A DNA stretch of 64,000 nucleotides from the NCBI GenBank assembly GCA_041645435.1, contig JBAZQB010000004.1:248001-312000 (forward strand), read 5' to 3'. This DNA comes from Methanoregula sp. GTDB taxonomy: Archaea > Halobacteriota > Methanomicrobia > Methanomicrobiales > Methanospirillaceae. Position 1 is the first letter of the stretch; every line of letters begins with the position of its first letter. The notes under the pieces were generated by a model that searched no databases, had not been told where the DNA came from, and saw nothing but the letters and a program-made list of their open reading frames with translations. Made by a program: the position numbers and the translations under genes. Shown piece after piece: positions 16,477 through 24,471 of the stretch.

Positions 16477-17476
16477 CGGTAGTTCCCACCGGGGTACCAG
16501 GACCGAGTGAAACGCCGTTCGTGCCCGGTTGTTTCAGGTGGATATGTAATGCCTCTGCCACTTCATAAAAAGATTTCACGCCATCCGGATCACTCATAGC
16601 CGGATCAAACGATGCAGCCATACCCTTGAGATCAGAAAAACCGGCAAGGGTATCTGTCTGTAACAGAAGTTCTTTTTCCACGGCCGGATGGCTGGTTATG
16701 CCAAAAATTTCAGCAACGGCTTCCAAAAACGAGAGCGTGCCGGAGAGTCCGACCGGAAATGTCGGGATAAAAGGAGTGCCAAATCGCTGCTCCAGGTAAT
16801 CTCCCACCGACAGGAGCGCAGGTTCCCGCAGGATATTGAGCCGGGCAGCACCCAGCGTCCCGATATCCTCAAACGCGATATCATGCACGAACCGCAGGTT
16901 CACCGGAATACCGAGCATTCCTAAGAGCCGGGTTATTTCTGCATAGTTTTCTTCAACCTCGTATTCGAGATTTTTTTCACCAATGATATTCACCCAGTCA
17001 TTCACGGGGCAGGGTGCAGCGGTACCGGCGATTGCACAGAGGGCATTAGCCACCCCGTTCTGGAACGTACCCCCAAGGAAACCGGCAGTTGGCACAATGA
17101 TCACGGGTATGCCATACTCCCTGCTGCAGATTGCGGCTACATCATCACCTATGGTATCAATAATGCAGGTAGAGAGCACGAATATGGCATCGATGTCACG
17201 TTCTGCCACAGTATCAAGGGTGCGAAGCAGTGCCCCCTCCCCCCCAAACACAATATCACTCTCGCTTAAGGCAGTAGAAACCAGTGCCGGCAGGGTGACG
17301 ATATCATTGTCAAGCCCGGTAGCGTGCAACAGGGAGAAGTTATGATGGGTGCACCCTTTTGGCCCATGGACAAGACTTGCGGTATTGCGGATATGGGTCG
17401 TCACCGAGAGGGCCCCGGTGAGGGTGCAGCCACCGAATCTAGATGTATGAATAGGCAAGGGATTCAAGCTCATCAA
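16430..17476 (-). CDS. Nitrogenase-like component 1 subunit, first
   Basis: 348 aa, very short for the family. Three conserved-position Cys: C17 (FGGCTLTGAL), C42 (LVHGPKGCTHH) and C104 (LSTCIIDTIGDD), matching the nitrogenase alpha/beta pattern of a Cys before helix 1, HGPxGC, and STC before a GDD loop. PVGLSGTLSFLEAVAE (~244-259) is NifE/K-like. It differs greatly from the second subunit, so the pair would form a heteromeric component 1 like NifDK or BchNB, unlike the homomeric CfbD of coenzyme F430 synthesis. It starts 38 bases inside the NifH-like gene. Confidence 0.8.
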   Translation of the reverse strand: MMSLNPLPIHTSRFGGCTLTGALSVTTHIRNTASLVHGPKGCTHHNFSLLHATGLDNDIVTLPALVSTALSESDIVFGGEGALLRTLDTVAERDIDAIFVLSTCIIDTIGDDVAAICSREYGIPVIIVPTAGFLGGTFQNGVANALCAIAGTAAPCPVNDWVNIIGEKNLEYEVEENYAEITRLLGMLGIPVNLRFVHDIAFEDIGTLGAARLNILREPALLSVGDYLEQRFGTPFIPTFPVGLSGTLSFLEAVAEIFGITSHPAVEKELLLQTDTLAGFSDLKGMAASFDPAMSDPDGVKSFYEVAEALHIHLKQPGTNGVSLGPGTPVGTTGVRRMLHRWRRQLHA

Positions 17477-18251
17477 TCTCTAACGGGGTTGGGATAGTAA
17501 AATGGGTATTCTCCATAACCCGTTTGCCTAGGGTGCGATAACATTCAGCCTGCGCAGATGCGGGTTCGTACTCGATGACTGTCTTCCGGTTGAGTTCGGC
17601 CAGCTGCACAACCCGGTCACGCGGGATAAACTGGATAAGCGAGCTGTTCACCCGCTTTGCAAACTCCGCAACCAGTTCCTCTTCATTCGGCTGGTTCTTG
17701 GCATTACAGATCACCCCGGCCAGCCGGCAGGTGCTTTTTGTTCTCGAAGAAAGGCGCTGGATCGCCTTGCAGATGTTGTTTGCTGCATAGAGTGACATCA
17801 GTTCGCCGGAGGTTACAAGGTAGACATCCTGTGCATACCCCTCGCGCATCGGCATGGCAAATCCTCCGCAGACAACATCGCCGAGCACATCATACACAAT
17901 AACGTCGCCTTTTAAAGCCCCGAACTTCTCGAGCAGCTGAAACGTGGCAATGATTCCCCGCCCGGCACACCCGACACCGGGTTCCGGCCCTCCCGCCTCG
18001 ACACAGCGGACACCATTGAACCCGGTAAACTCGACTTCCGATAACGTAATCGGCGCTTCGCCCCGGACCCGGACCAGATCCATGACCGTGGGGATAAACT
18101 GGCCGTGCATTAGCATCCGGGTACTGTCCCGCTTGGGATCGCATCCGATCTGCAGGATATCAAGCCCCATACCGGAGAGCGCAGCGGAGAGATTGGCCGA
18201 GGTGGTGGATTTGCCGATACCCCCCTTGCCATACAGGGCGATCTGTTTCAT
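17439..18251 (-). CDS. NifH/CfbC-like iron protein (nitrogenase-like reductase ATPase)
   Basis: 270 aa from ATG 18251, where family homology starts. Deviant Walker A YGKGGIGKST (7-16), CDPK (37-40), the two [4Fe-4S] bridging cysteines C95 (PGVGCAGRG) and C128 (GDVVCGGFAMP), and TPLEIDELE near the C-terminus. It would be a homodimer passing electrons to component 1 with ATP hydrolysis. The same layout occurs in NifH, BchL and CfbC. First gene of an operon whose three members overlap by 38 and 47 bases. A TATA box just upstream predicts a leaderless message. Confidence 0.88.
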   Translation of the reverse strand: MKQIALYGKGGIGKSTTSANLSAALSGMGLDILQIGCDPKRDSTRMLMHGQFIPTVMDLVRVRGEAPITLSEVEFTGFNGVRCVEAGGPEPGVGCAGRGIIATFQLLEKFGALKGDVIVYDVLGDVVCGGFAMPMREGYAQDVYLVTSGELMSLYAANNICKAIQRLSSRTKSTCRLAGVICNAKNQPNEEELVAEFAKRVNSSLIQFIPRDRVVQLAELNRKTVIEYEPASAQAECYRTLGKRVMENTHFTIPTPLEIDELESLAYSYI

Positions 18252-18270
18252 CACCATACTATGGAGTGGC

Positions 18271-18280
18271 AATTTATATT
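18271..18280 (-). promoter_or_regulatory. TATA box of the nitrogenase-like operon
   Basis: On the minus strand AATATAAATT is centred about 25 bases before the ATG at 18251. That distance places transcription start at or next to the start codon, so the mRNA is probably leaderless, consistent with the absence of a ribosome-binding site there. Confidence 0.55.
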
Positions 18281-18342
18281 AGATCTCCTGATGTTAAGAA
18301 AAGTAAAGTTGTGTTACAGGGATCATTGGCAGGTTTGCCCGG

Positions 18343-19800
18343 TTATTCCCGTCTGCCAAAGAGAGCCATAATCAGCATCACTACGGGAATAACCTCAAGC
18401 CGGCCCACCCACATCACGCAGATAAAGATCCATTTTGAGATGATGGGCATATCATGGGATACATACCCGGAACCCAGACCGCAGGTAGAGAATGCAGAGA
18501 CGACATCAAGTACGATTTCGGTCAGTGAAAATGTAGTGAGATGGAACTGGATAACGGCAAGGGCCGCGACAAAAATGACGGTAACCGAAAGGATGATGAT
18601 GAGCATGTTCTTTGCAACTTCCAGCTCTGCTGTTGCCTTCGGGATCACCCGCCCTTCAAGCCGGAATGGCATGAGTACCTTGCCACTGACAAAGAGGCGA
18701 CGGAACCACCAGAGCAGGGCACGGACGGCAAGTATGACCCGGTGTAATTTAATCCCCCCGGCAGTACTGCCACTCGCACCCCCGATAAATACCAGCATGG
18801 CAAGAAAGAGGATCGTTACGCTGGCCCAGGTATGGATATTTACAATAGAAAACCCTGACGTGGAAACAGCAGATACGGTCATGAACAGGCCCTGGTGCAG
18901 GGCCGGCAGGTATGCAAGGTTGTTAAAATAGACCAGATCGTAGGTAAGGACCGCGGTTCCCAAAGCTACAAAGACAAAGAAGAGTTTGACCTGTTCATCG
19001 CCAAAGAGGCTCCAGCGACGGTTCTCTGCTATGAGGTAATAGAGTTTGAACGGAAGGGCCCCGGCGATCATGATCGGGAGGAGGATAAGCTCGAGCAGGA
19101 CGCTGTGATAATACAGGATTCCTCCCGGGTGCAGGGTAAATCCACCGGTTGATATTGCGGCCAGAGCAAGATTTACCGATTCCCATAACGAGAGACCGGT
19201 AAACAGGATGAGACCCAGCGCAAAGAAGGTAAGAATCCCGTAGATTTTCCAGAGCGCCCTGCCGGTAGATACGACTCCCTGCATCAGCGGTTCATCCCTG
19301 CTTTCCGTGCGGAATATCTTTGACCGGGAAAGCCCGGTGCTGCTGGCCATGGCAATGGCAAATGCAATAATCCCTATGCCGCTGATCCACTGCATATAGG
19401 ATCGCCAGAAGAGGAGTGTATGAGGTGCGGTCTCCAGTGACTGCATCATGGAAAAAGCCGTCCCGGTCCAGCCTGCCATCCCTTCAAAGAGAGCATCGGT
19501 AAATCCCATATGCAGTCCGAGCATGAACGGCAGACCACTTACCATTGCACTGGTAAACCAGAAGAGGGCAACCGAGCAGAGGGCAGTTGAAAGTCTCACG
19601 CCCCGCTGGGTGCGTGGCAGTCTTCTTATGAGCATGCCGATGATAAAAAATGTAATCGGCACGGCAAGCATGGGCAGGAGCATATTCCACTCGGAGAAAA
19701 GAACCGCTACAATGAGCGGAACACAGGTTACCGGGGCAACATAGACAAAAATGTCCCCGAGATCTGCAATAATCGTGGAAAGATGCTCAAACCGGTGCAT
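18343..19800 (-). CDS. trkH: TrkH-family potassium uptake channel subunit
   Basis: 485 aa, full length, about ten membrane segments. Four pore-loop repeats with the filter glycine can be followed: TGTAFSMMQS (~111), ISTGGFTLHPGG (~215), VSTSGFSIVN (~310) and FSTCGLGSGY (~434). SGSTAGGIKLHRV (~338-350) is the TrkH signature. It imports K+ across the membrane, normally gated by a cytoplasmic TrkA (RCK) protein; no trkA is adjacent, so the partner must be elsewhere. Upstream the oxygen-defence operon is on the same strand, 69 bases away. Confidence 0.93.
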   Translation of the reverse strand: MHRFEHLSTIIADLGDIFVYVAPVTCVPLIVAVLFSEWNMLLPMLAVPITFFIIGMLIRRLPRTQRGVRLSTALCSVALFWFTSAMVSGLPFMLGLHMGFTDALFEGMAGWTGTAFSMMQSLETAPHTLLFWRSYMQWISGIGIIAFAIAMASSTGLSRSKIFRTESRDEPLMQGVVSTGRALWKIYGILTFFALGLILFTGLSLWESVNLALAAISTGGFTLHPGGILYYHSVLLELILLPIMIAGALPFKLYYLIAENRRWSLFGDEQVKLFFVFVALGTAVLTYDLVYFNNLAYLPALHQGLFMTVSAVSTSGFSIVNIHTWASVTILFLAMLVFIGGASGSTAGGIKLHRVILAVRALLWWFRRLFVSGKVLMPFRLEGRVIPKATAELEVAKNMLIIILSVTVIFVAALAVIQFHLTTFSLTEIVLDVVSAFSTCGLGSGYVSHDMPIISKWIFICVMWVGRLEVIPVVMLIMALFGRRE

Positions 19801-19869
19801 CGCTAAAGAATTGCCACTGAGGCTCTATTAGTGTTTGCCTGTCGTCAGCATGTAAAAAAGAGTGGAGAA

Positions 19870-20250
19870 CTAGAGTTTGTTTGTCCAAAGCCCGTGCACA
19901 TTGCAGTATGCACGTACCTTGGCATTCGTATCGGCAGTACAGAACTCTGCTTCAGGCTTGTCACCGGGTTTTAATCCAACTACGGAGAGATTTTTTCCTG
20001 AGGTCACTTCGATCCATTCAATATAGTGTTTTTCTTCCATAGGATGGGGGACCGAACCTACCTTTACACTTACGCCTTTTGCAGATTTCTCAATGACCGG
20101 CACATGTTTCTCCTTTCCGGTGTCATCAGTTTTTTCCTTCTGCAACTCCATGGGTTTGTCACAGCACACGAGGGTTCCTCCGGAAGCATGAACAACCATG
20201 GTAATATTTCCGCAAACACCGCACTTGTAGATTTCAAGTTTTCTTGTCAT
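19870..20250 (-). CDS. dfx: Desulfoferrodoxin (class I superoxide reductase)
   Basis: 126 aa with both iron sites. The N-terminal desulforedoxin centre has C10, C13, C29 and C30 (CGVCG ... VCCDKP). The catalytic centre has H49, H69, H75, C116 and H119 (KHVPV, PHPMEEKHYIEW, YCNVHGLW). The enzyme reduces superoxide to hydrogen peroxide without making oxygen, using electrons from rubredoxin. It is the last gene of the rubredoxin-FprA-desulfoferrodoxin unit, 12 bases after fprA, which fits its role. Confidence 0.95.
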   Translation of the reverse strand: MTRKLEIYKCGVCGNITMVVHASGGTLVCCDKPMELQKEKTDDTGKEKHVPVIEKSAKGVSVKVGSVPHPMEEKHYIEWIEVTSGKNLSVVGLKPGDKPEAEFCTADTNAKVRAYCNVHGLWTNKL

Positions 20251-20262
20251 ACAAATAACTCC

Positions 20263-21447
20263 CTATACAATCATGATCTCGCGGTGCTTCTTTAAGATAT
20301 CGTCTGCGAGCCGGTCCAGCTGCTTTAACGTCGCTTCATCCGGCTGTCCTTTCACGATAACCGGTTCAAGGACTTCCACTTTGACGTGGTCGAGCATCTT
20401 AACAACCGTCTCGGCAGTTTTGCCGCCCCAGCCGTACGATCCGATCACCGAGGCAAACCGGACTTTGGGCTTGAGCATGTTGGCTAAGTACGTAGCATAC
20501 ACAATTTGGGGGTGAGGACCAAACAGGACCGTAGGTGTCCCCACAACAACAGTGGCCGTATCCACCAGGGCAAGCGCCAGATCCCCGATATCTGTAACAG
20601 TCAGGTTGAACGGTTTTACCGTAATACCACGTGCGATCAGGGCATTAGTCAGGTGCTCTACCATCTTTTCAGTACTGCCATGCATCGACACATACGGGAT
20701 TACAACTTCGTTTTTCACCGAATCGGAAATCCAGTCAGCATAGGCATCGAGAATGAACTGCGGGGATTGGTGAACAGGACCGTGGCTGGGTGCGATCATT
20801 TTGAGCGGGAGTGCCTTAATTGTTGTCAGGTAGCCCCTGATGCTGTTCCGGAATGGCATCATGATCTCGGCATAATACCGTTTTGCCAACCGGTAGCACT
20901 CAGCTTCATCGGTCACATACAGGTCAGACGTGGCCAAATGGAATCCGAAGAGATCGCAGGAAAAAAGGATCTGGTCTTCCTTAAGGTACGTTACCTGGGT
21001 CTCGGGCCAGTGTGTCCACGGGGTCAGATGGAATTCGAGCGTCCGGTCACCCAGTGACAGGGTCTCGTTGTCCTTGATGATCCTGAACCGGTTTTCCGGA
21101 AGCTGGAGCAGGGCAATGAGCAGTTCTTTGCATTTCTCATTGGTCACCACTACCGCATTCGGGTAGAATTCGAGGATCATCGGCAGGGTGCCGGAATGAT
21201 CCTGCTCGGCATGGTTGATAACCACGTAATCAATGCTTTCAACGCCGAGTTTGAGCAGGTTTGACACCAGCTCAAATTCCTTGCCGGGATCGACCGTATC
21301 GATAAGAGCGGTTTTCCCGCTTCCCCTGATAAGGTAAGCATTATAGCTCGTTCCGTTTGGGAGCGGGATCAGGGCATCGAAGAGACGGCGGTCAAAATCC
21401 AGAGCTCCCACCCAGAAGATCCCCTGTGCAATTTCACGTGAAACCAT
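20263..21447 (-). CDS. fprA: F420H2 oxidase / A-type flavoprotein
   Basis: 394 aa. Residues ~1-250 are the metallo-beta-lactamase-like diiron domain, with the HAEQDHSG motif (~80-87) and downstream ligands in CDLFGFH; residues ~255-394 are the flavodoxin domain, starting at YVSMHGSTEKMV (FMN phosphate loop) and containing GSYGWGGKT (~340). In methanogens this enzyme reduces O2 to water with F420H2. Close relatives reduce NO, and the two activities cannot be separated by reading. It sits between rubredoxin (5 bases upstream) and desulfoferrodoxin. Confidence 0.93.
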   Translation of the reverse strand: MVSREIAQGIFWVGALDFDRRLFDALIPLPNGTSYNAYLIRGSGKTALIDTVDPGKEFELVSNLLKLGVESIDYVVINHAEQDHSGTLPMILEFYPNAVVVTNEKCKELLIALLQLPENRFRIIKDNETLSLGDRTLEFHLTPWTHWPETQVTYLKEDQILFSCDLFGFHLATSDLYVTDEAECYRLAKRYYAEIMMPFRNSIRGYLTTIKALPLKMIAPSHGPVHQSPQFILDAYADWISDSVKNEVVIPYVSMHGSTEKMVEHLTNALIARGITVKPFNLTVTDIGDLALALVDTATVVVGTPTVLFGPHPQIVYATYLANMLKPKVRFASVIGSYGWGGKTAETVVKMLDHVKVEVLEPVIVKGQPDEATLKQLDRLADDILKKHREIMIV

Positions 21448-21452
21448 AACAA

Positions 21453-21620
21453 TCAGTTACAACTCCGGTTAAAAAATCTCTTTGCGGCTCCGCAGACAGG
21501 ACATTGCCAGTCTTCTGCCAGAGTAGCAAAATCCCTGCCCGTGGGGATATTCTGCAACGGTTCTCCCTTTTCAGGATTGTATTCATGCCCGCAGATGGCA
21601 CACACGTATTTTTCTGTCAA
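21453..21620 (-). CDS. Rubredoxin (TTG start)
   Basis: 55 aa reading MTEKYVCAICGHEYNP..., with two Cys pairs, CAIC (7-10) and CPVCG (40-44), which hold a single iron, and the usual EDWQCPVCGA motif. The start codon is TTG (21620-21618), with a strong ribosome site GGAGGT 7 bases upstream (21628-21633), so an ATG-only search misses it. Rubredoxin is the electron donor for superoxide reductase and for flavodiiron proteins. The stop codon is 5 bases before fprA, giving the operon rubredoxin-fprA-dfx. Confidence 0.92.
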   Translation of the reverse strand: MTEKYVCAICGHEYNPEKGEPLQNIPTGRDFATLAEDWQCPVCGAAKRFFNRSCN

Positions 21621-21711
21621 AATCAAAACCTCCGATGGTTTTAGTTGTTACGTAACTAGTGTGGAGATTTGAAATAATCATTTCGATAGCGTACAACAGC
21701 TATAGCCGGGT

Positions 21712-22275
21712 TCATACCTCATGGTGGGGTATGTCAGGAATGCTATCAGCAAGATGATACCGCTCAACAAAAAATTTGAAAGAACGGTTTTTCAGAACCG
21801 CCGTTTCCAGCGAGAAGGATTTGAGGATCTCAAACATGAAATCAATGCGTGAGTCAAAGTGCTGTGGCATGAGCTGGTTGAATTCCTCTTTGAACATTTC
21901 ATCAGTTGCCAGACGTTCCTCAACACCGATATCCCGGGCCGAAATGGCAGACAGCCCGGCATAATACCAGCTCTCGATCTCTTTGATCACGATGACAATA
22001 CTGTGGCCGGATATATTGTCGAAATGATAATAGAGAATCTGTTTTTTGTCCCGGACCGAGCGTTCGGTATCGATATCGGCAACAAAGATATAGTCATTGT
22101 TCATCTGCCGGACACTTTTCAAAAAATTGTTCACCTTCACCCGCTTGATACAGGCATAGGGAATGATCTCGATGGATTCATACCGGGTGACGAAAAGGGG
22201 TTTTATAATCCGGCCAAAGAACCTGACGTCATCCTCGCCTTCGACCAGGATAAAAAGCCGTTTTTTCATGCTCAC
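21712..22275 (-). CDS. Small TOPRIM-like nuclease-type protein, partner of the adjacent ATPase
   Basis: 187 aa, starting with a GTG that overlaps the ATPase stop by 4 bases (GTGA); an ATG two codons on is the alternative. The fold looks like TOPRIM: LFILVEGEDDVRFF (7-20) with the Glu at 12, a middle strand YIFVADIDTERS (62-73) giving the D67-x-D69 pair, and EIESWYYAGLSA, a motif found in DUF4276/DUF4435-type TOPRIM proteins. The C-terminus is helical. In such pairs the TOPRIM part is the effector, cutting nucleic acid when the ATPase senses infection. That role is inferred. Confidence 0.7.
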   Translation of the reverse strand: MSMKKRLFILVEGEDDVRFFGRIIKPLFVTRYESIEIIPYACIKRVKVNNFLKSVRQMNNDYIFVADIDTERSVRDKKQILYYHFDNISGHSIVIVIKEIESWYYAGLSAISARDIGVEERLATDEMFKEEFNQLMPQHFDSRIDFMFEILKSFSLETAVLKNRSFKFFVERYHLADSIPDIPHHEV

Positions 22276-23537
22276 AATCCCAGCAGGTTCTGGACATAGA
22301 GCTCTTCAATCCCGATCTCATTTTCCAGAAACGTCCGGACTTCTTCTTTATCCGCAGGGCGCGATATGACCGAGAACCCCTCGCTGTCTCTCGATATGAG
22401 CAGGATATCTTCAAGACTGACATGCTTGACTACTTCCGTGCTGTGAGTGGTGATCATCAGCTGCTTTCGTTCTGATGACTCCTTCATCATTGCCATGACC
22501 CGGGCGACTAAAAACGGGTGGATATGGCTTACCGGCTCTTCAATGACGATGAATGGTTTGTCCTCGAAATAGAGCGCGATGATCAGGGCAAAGATCGTAA
22601 TCGTCCCATCTGACATGGAGGAGGCAGGAAGATCATGGTTTTTGGCATATCGTTCGCGGAGCGTGAGGATTAGGGAAACATCCATGAACTTCTGCACGGA
22701 GAAATCCTCCACAAAAGGCATCGTGTCCCGGAGCAGGTTTGAGAATTTCCGCTTCTTTTCGGGGTCTTCGATAATGGTTTTTACGACGACGGCAAGGTTG
22801 CTGGCATCCTCCTCAAGATCCCGTTTTCCGGTGATTAATGCTCCCCGTTTCGGGAGTTTTGGATCAATATCGTACACCGCGATCCGGTCAAAGAATTTCT
22901 CCACGTGCGGAAGTGGATATGCATACGAATTCTCCAGGAGAAGGGTGTTTTTTGGCAGATGTACCCCGCGGAAAAAGACCGGAATGATATCGTTTTCAGA
23001 CAGGGGGCATCCCTCGGGGATGTTGACGGCAAACGTTACATCCCCCTTTTCGCTGGTTACTTGTATCCCGCCGTGTCCCAGGGTATTTTTTTTCGTTATG
23101 CCCGTTCCCTTTCGTTCGCAGGAAAAGACCTCGCACCCGATCACGAGCCGGTCTTGTATAATCGCAAATCCATCCCCTTTTTCTTCAAAACGGATCGCAA
23201 ACTCGTAGGAGGATTCGCAAGACTGGATCCCCAGAAGTGTATTGCCGCCGGCCTTACGATCGATAATATCCATCTTCTGGTCCGGGGTATAGACAACCCG
23301 TACCACAAGATCCCGTCCATGCCCGATCTTTGCATTCCGTAGGTATTCCAGGCCCCCCTGCATGGCGATTGCATTCGCCAGACCGTGGCGTGCAATATCG
23401 CGGAGGAACTTGAAAATACTGATGAAATTGGATTTTCCTGCTGCATTTGACCCTATTACCACATTGAAGCGGGACAGATCAACATCGAGTTCGGAAAAAC
23501 TCTTGAAATTTTCCACATGAACCTGTTGTATGGGCAT
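22272..23537 (-). CDS. OLD/ABC-type AAA ATPase (SMC-like) of a two-gene module
   Basis: 421 aa from ATG 23537 (MPIQQVHVENFKSF), where the family starts; an upstream in-frame ATG at 23675 adds 46 non-homologous residues. Walker A is GSNAAGKSNF (~28-37). Near the C-terminus are the ABC signature MSDGTITIF (~310), Walker B FIVIEEPVSHIHPF (~328-341) and the switch His in TTHSTEVV (~360). The spacing matches OLD-family ATPases (AAA_21). It is followed by a TOPRIM gene with a 4-base overlap. Separate ATPase and TOPRIM genes recall split OLD or PARIS systems. Confidence 0.82.
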   Translation of the reverse strand: MPIQQVHVENFKSFSELDVDLSRFNVVIGSNAAGKSNFISIFKFLRDIARHGLANAIAMQGGLEYLRNAKIGHGRDLVVRVVYTPDQKMDIIDRKAGGNTLLGIQSCESSYEFAIRFEEKGDGFAIIQDRLVIGCEVFSCERKGTGITKKNTLGHGGIQVTSEKGDVTFAVNIPEGCPLSENDIIPVFFRGVHLPKNTLLLENSYAYPLPHVEKFFDRIAVYDIDPKLPKRGALITGKRDLEEDASNLAVVVKTIIEDPEKKRKFSNLLRDTMPFVEDFSVQKFMDVSLILTLRERYAKNHDLPASSMSDGTITIFALIIALYFEDKPFIVIEEPVSHIHPFLVARVMAMMKESSERKQLMITTHSTEVVKHVSLEDILLISRDSEGFSVISRPADKEEVRTFLENEIGIEELYVQNLLGL

Positions 23538-23721
23538 GAATACTCCGTAAGTTCTCGTCACCCTGCAACAAAAAGAAGGTATTGGTCCTGAGCCGGGACA
23601 TTGAATGGCAGGAACGGATCTCCTGGTTCTATTGACCCCCCCTGCTACAGGTTCAGTATCGTGATCGCATGACAACAGGACCGGATTTCATGGGCGAATC
23701 ATTCGTATGTATATGGAGGGA

Positions 23722-24345
23722 TCATTTTCCCTTCTGGTTAAACCGGAGAGTGTCTATCCAGGAAAAGATTCCATGCCTGCTCCGCTCAGGAAATACTCCT
23801 TCTGCAACGGATTTAACCTCTTCCACGGAATAAAAAGCGGAGGGATTGAACTGTTTGATGATGCTGATCACATGGGCAAGATCCTGCCGCTTGATGATGG
23901 TAAAGACCATTTTCACCCTACCTGTCCCACCTTCCCCATCAACACTGGTGACGCCATAATTATGCGTCCTGAGAAATCTCATAAGGTCTGCCGGATCCTC
24001 TTTGGTTATGATACGGACACTGGTGAGGCCCAGGGAGAGTCTCTCTTCGATTGCCATGCCGACAATGGTCCCGGTGGCAAACCCGGCCCCGTAAGCGATA
24101 TAGCAGACAACGTTTGTCAGGTTATTCATTACCTGGCCAATGGCTACAAGCCAGATGATCACTTCGAAAAAGCCGATGATTGCGGGAAGGTACTTGATCC
24201 CTTTCGACATGGTGATGACACGGATCGTATCAAGGCTCATGTCGCAGACACGGGCGCAGAAAATCATGAACGGCAGCAGCACAAGGGCAAACAGGGGAGA
24301 CGTGAGGAAGGCTTCGACCATGATTATCCATTTTTTACCGTTCAC
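23722..24345 (-). CDS. UPF0316 membrane protein (DUF5698/DUF2179)
   Basis: 207 aa. Three hydrophobic segments in the first ~100 residues with the family motif FCARVCDMSLDTIRVITMSKG (28-48, shown here as FCARVCDMSL and DTIRVITM), then GIVGMAIEERLSLG-like text (~93-106) and a soluble C-terminal DUF2179 domain (~105-185) with VTSVDGEGGTGRVKMVFTII. The family is widespread and without assigned function; DUF2179 resembles a small ligand-binding domain. No clear partner: the neighbours are the ATPase/TOPRIM module and a lipoprotein. An alternative start at residue 9 (MVEAFL) is possible. Confidence 0.85.
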   Translation of the reverse strand: MNGKKWIIMVEAFLTSPLFALVLLPFMIFCARVCDMSLDTIRVITMSKGIKYLPAIIGFFEVIIWLVAIGQVMNNLTNVVCYIAYGAGFATGTIVGMAIEERLSLGLTSVRIITKEDPADLMRFLRTHNYGVTSVDGEGGTGRVKMVFTIIKRQDLAHVISIIKQFNPSAFYSVEEVKSVAEGVFPERSRHGIFSWIDTLRFNQKGK

Positions 24346-24471
24346 TGGTGTTAATAGTTTGTGGTATGTGGAGGAAAAACCGTCGTAGTACCCTGAATCA
24401 AATCAGAAATAAAAATAATGAATCGGGTCTCTTAAATTTTTAAGACCAAAGGATATTAAAAAGATTTGAGA

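Noticed and set aside
15307..18251. Assignment of the nitrogenase-like genes as cfbC/cfbD
   Set aside because: Two unlike D-type subunits are present and both differ from the CfbD pattern I know; kept as unassigned.
23538..23675. 46-aa N-terminal extension of the ATPase gene
   Set aside because: The extension (starting at 23675) lacks similarity to the family and coding character; the family start is MPIQQV at 23537.
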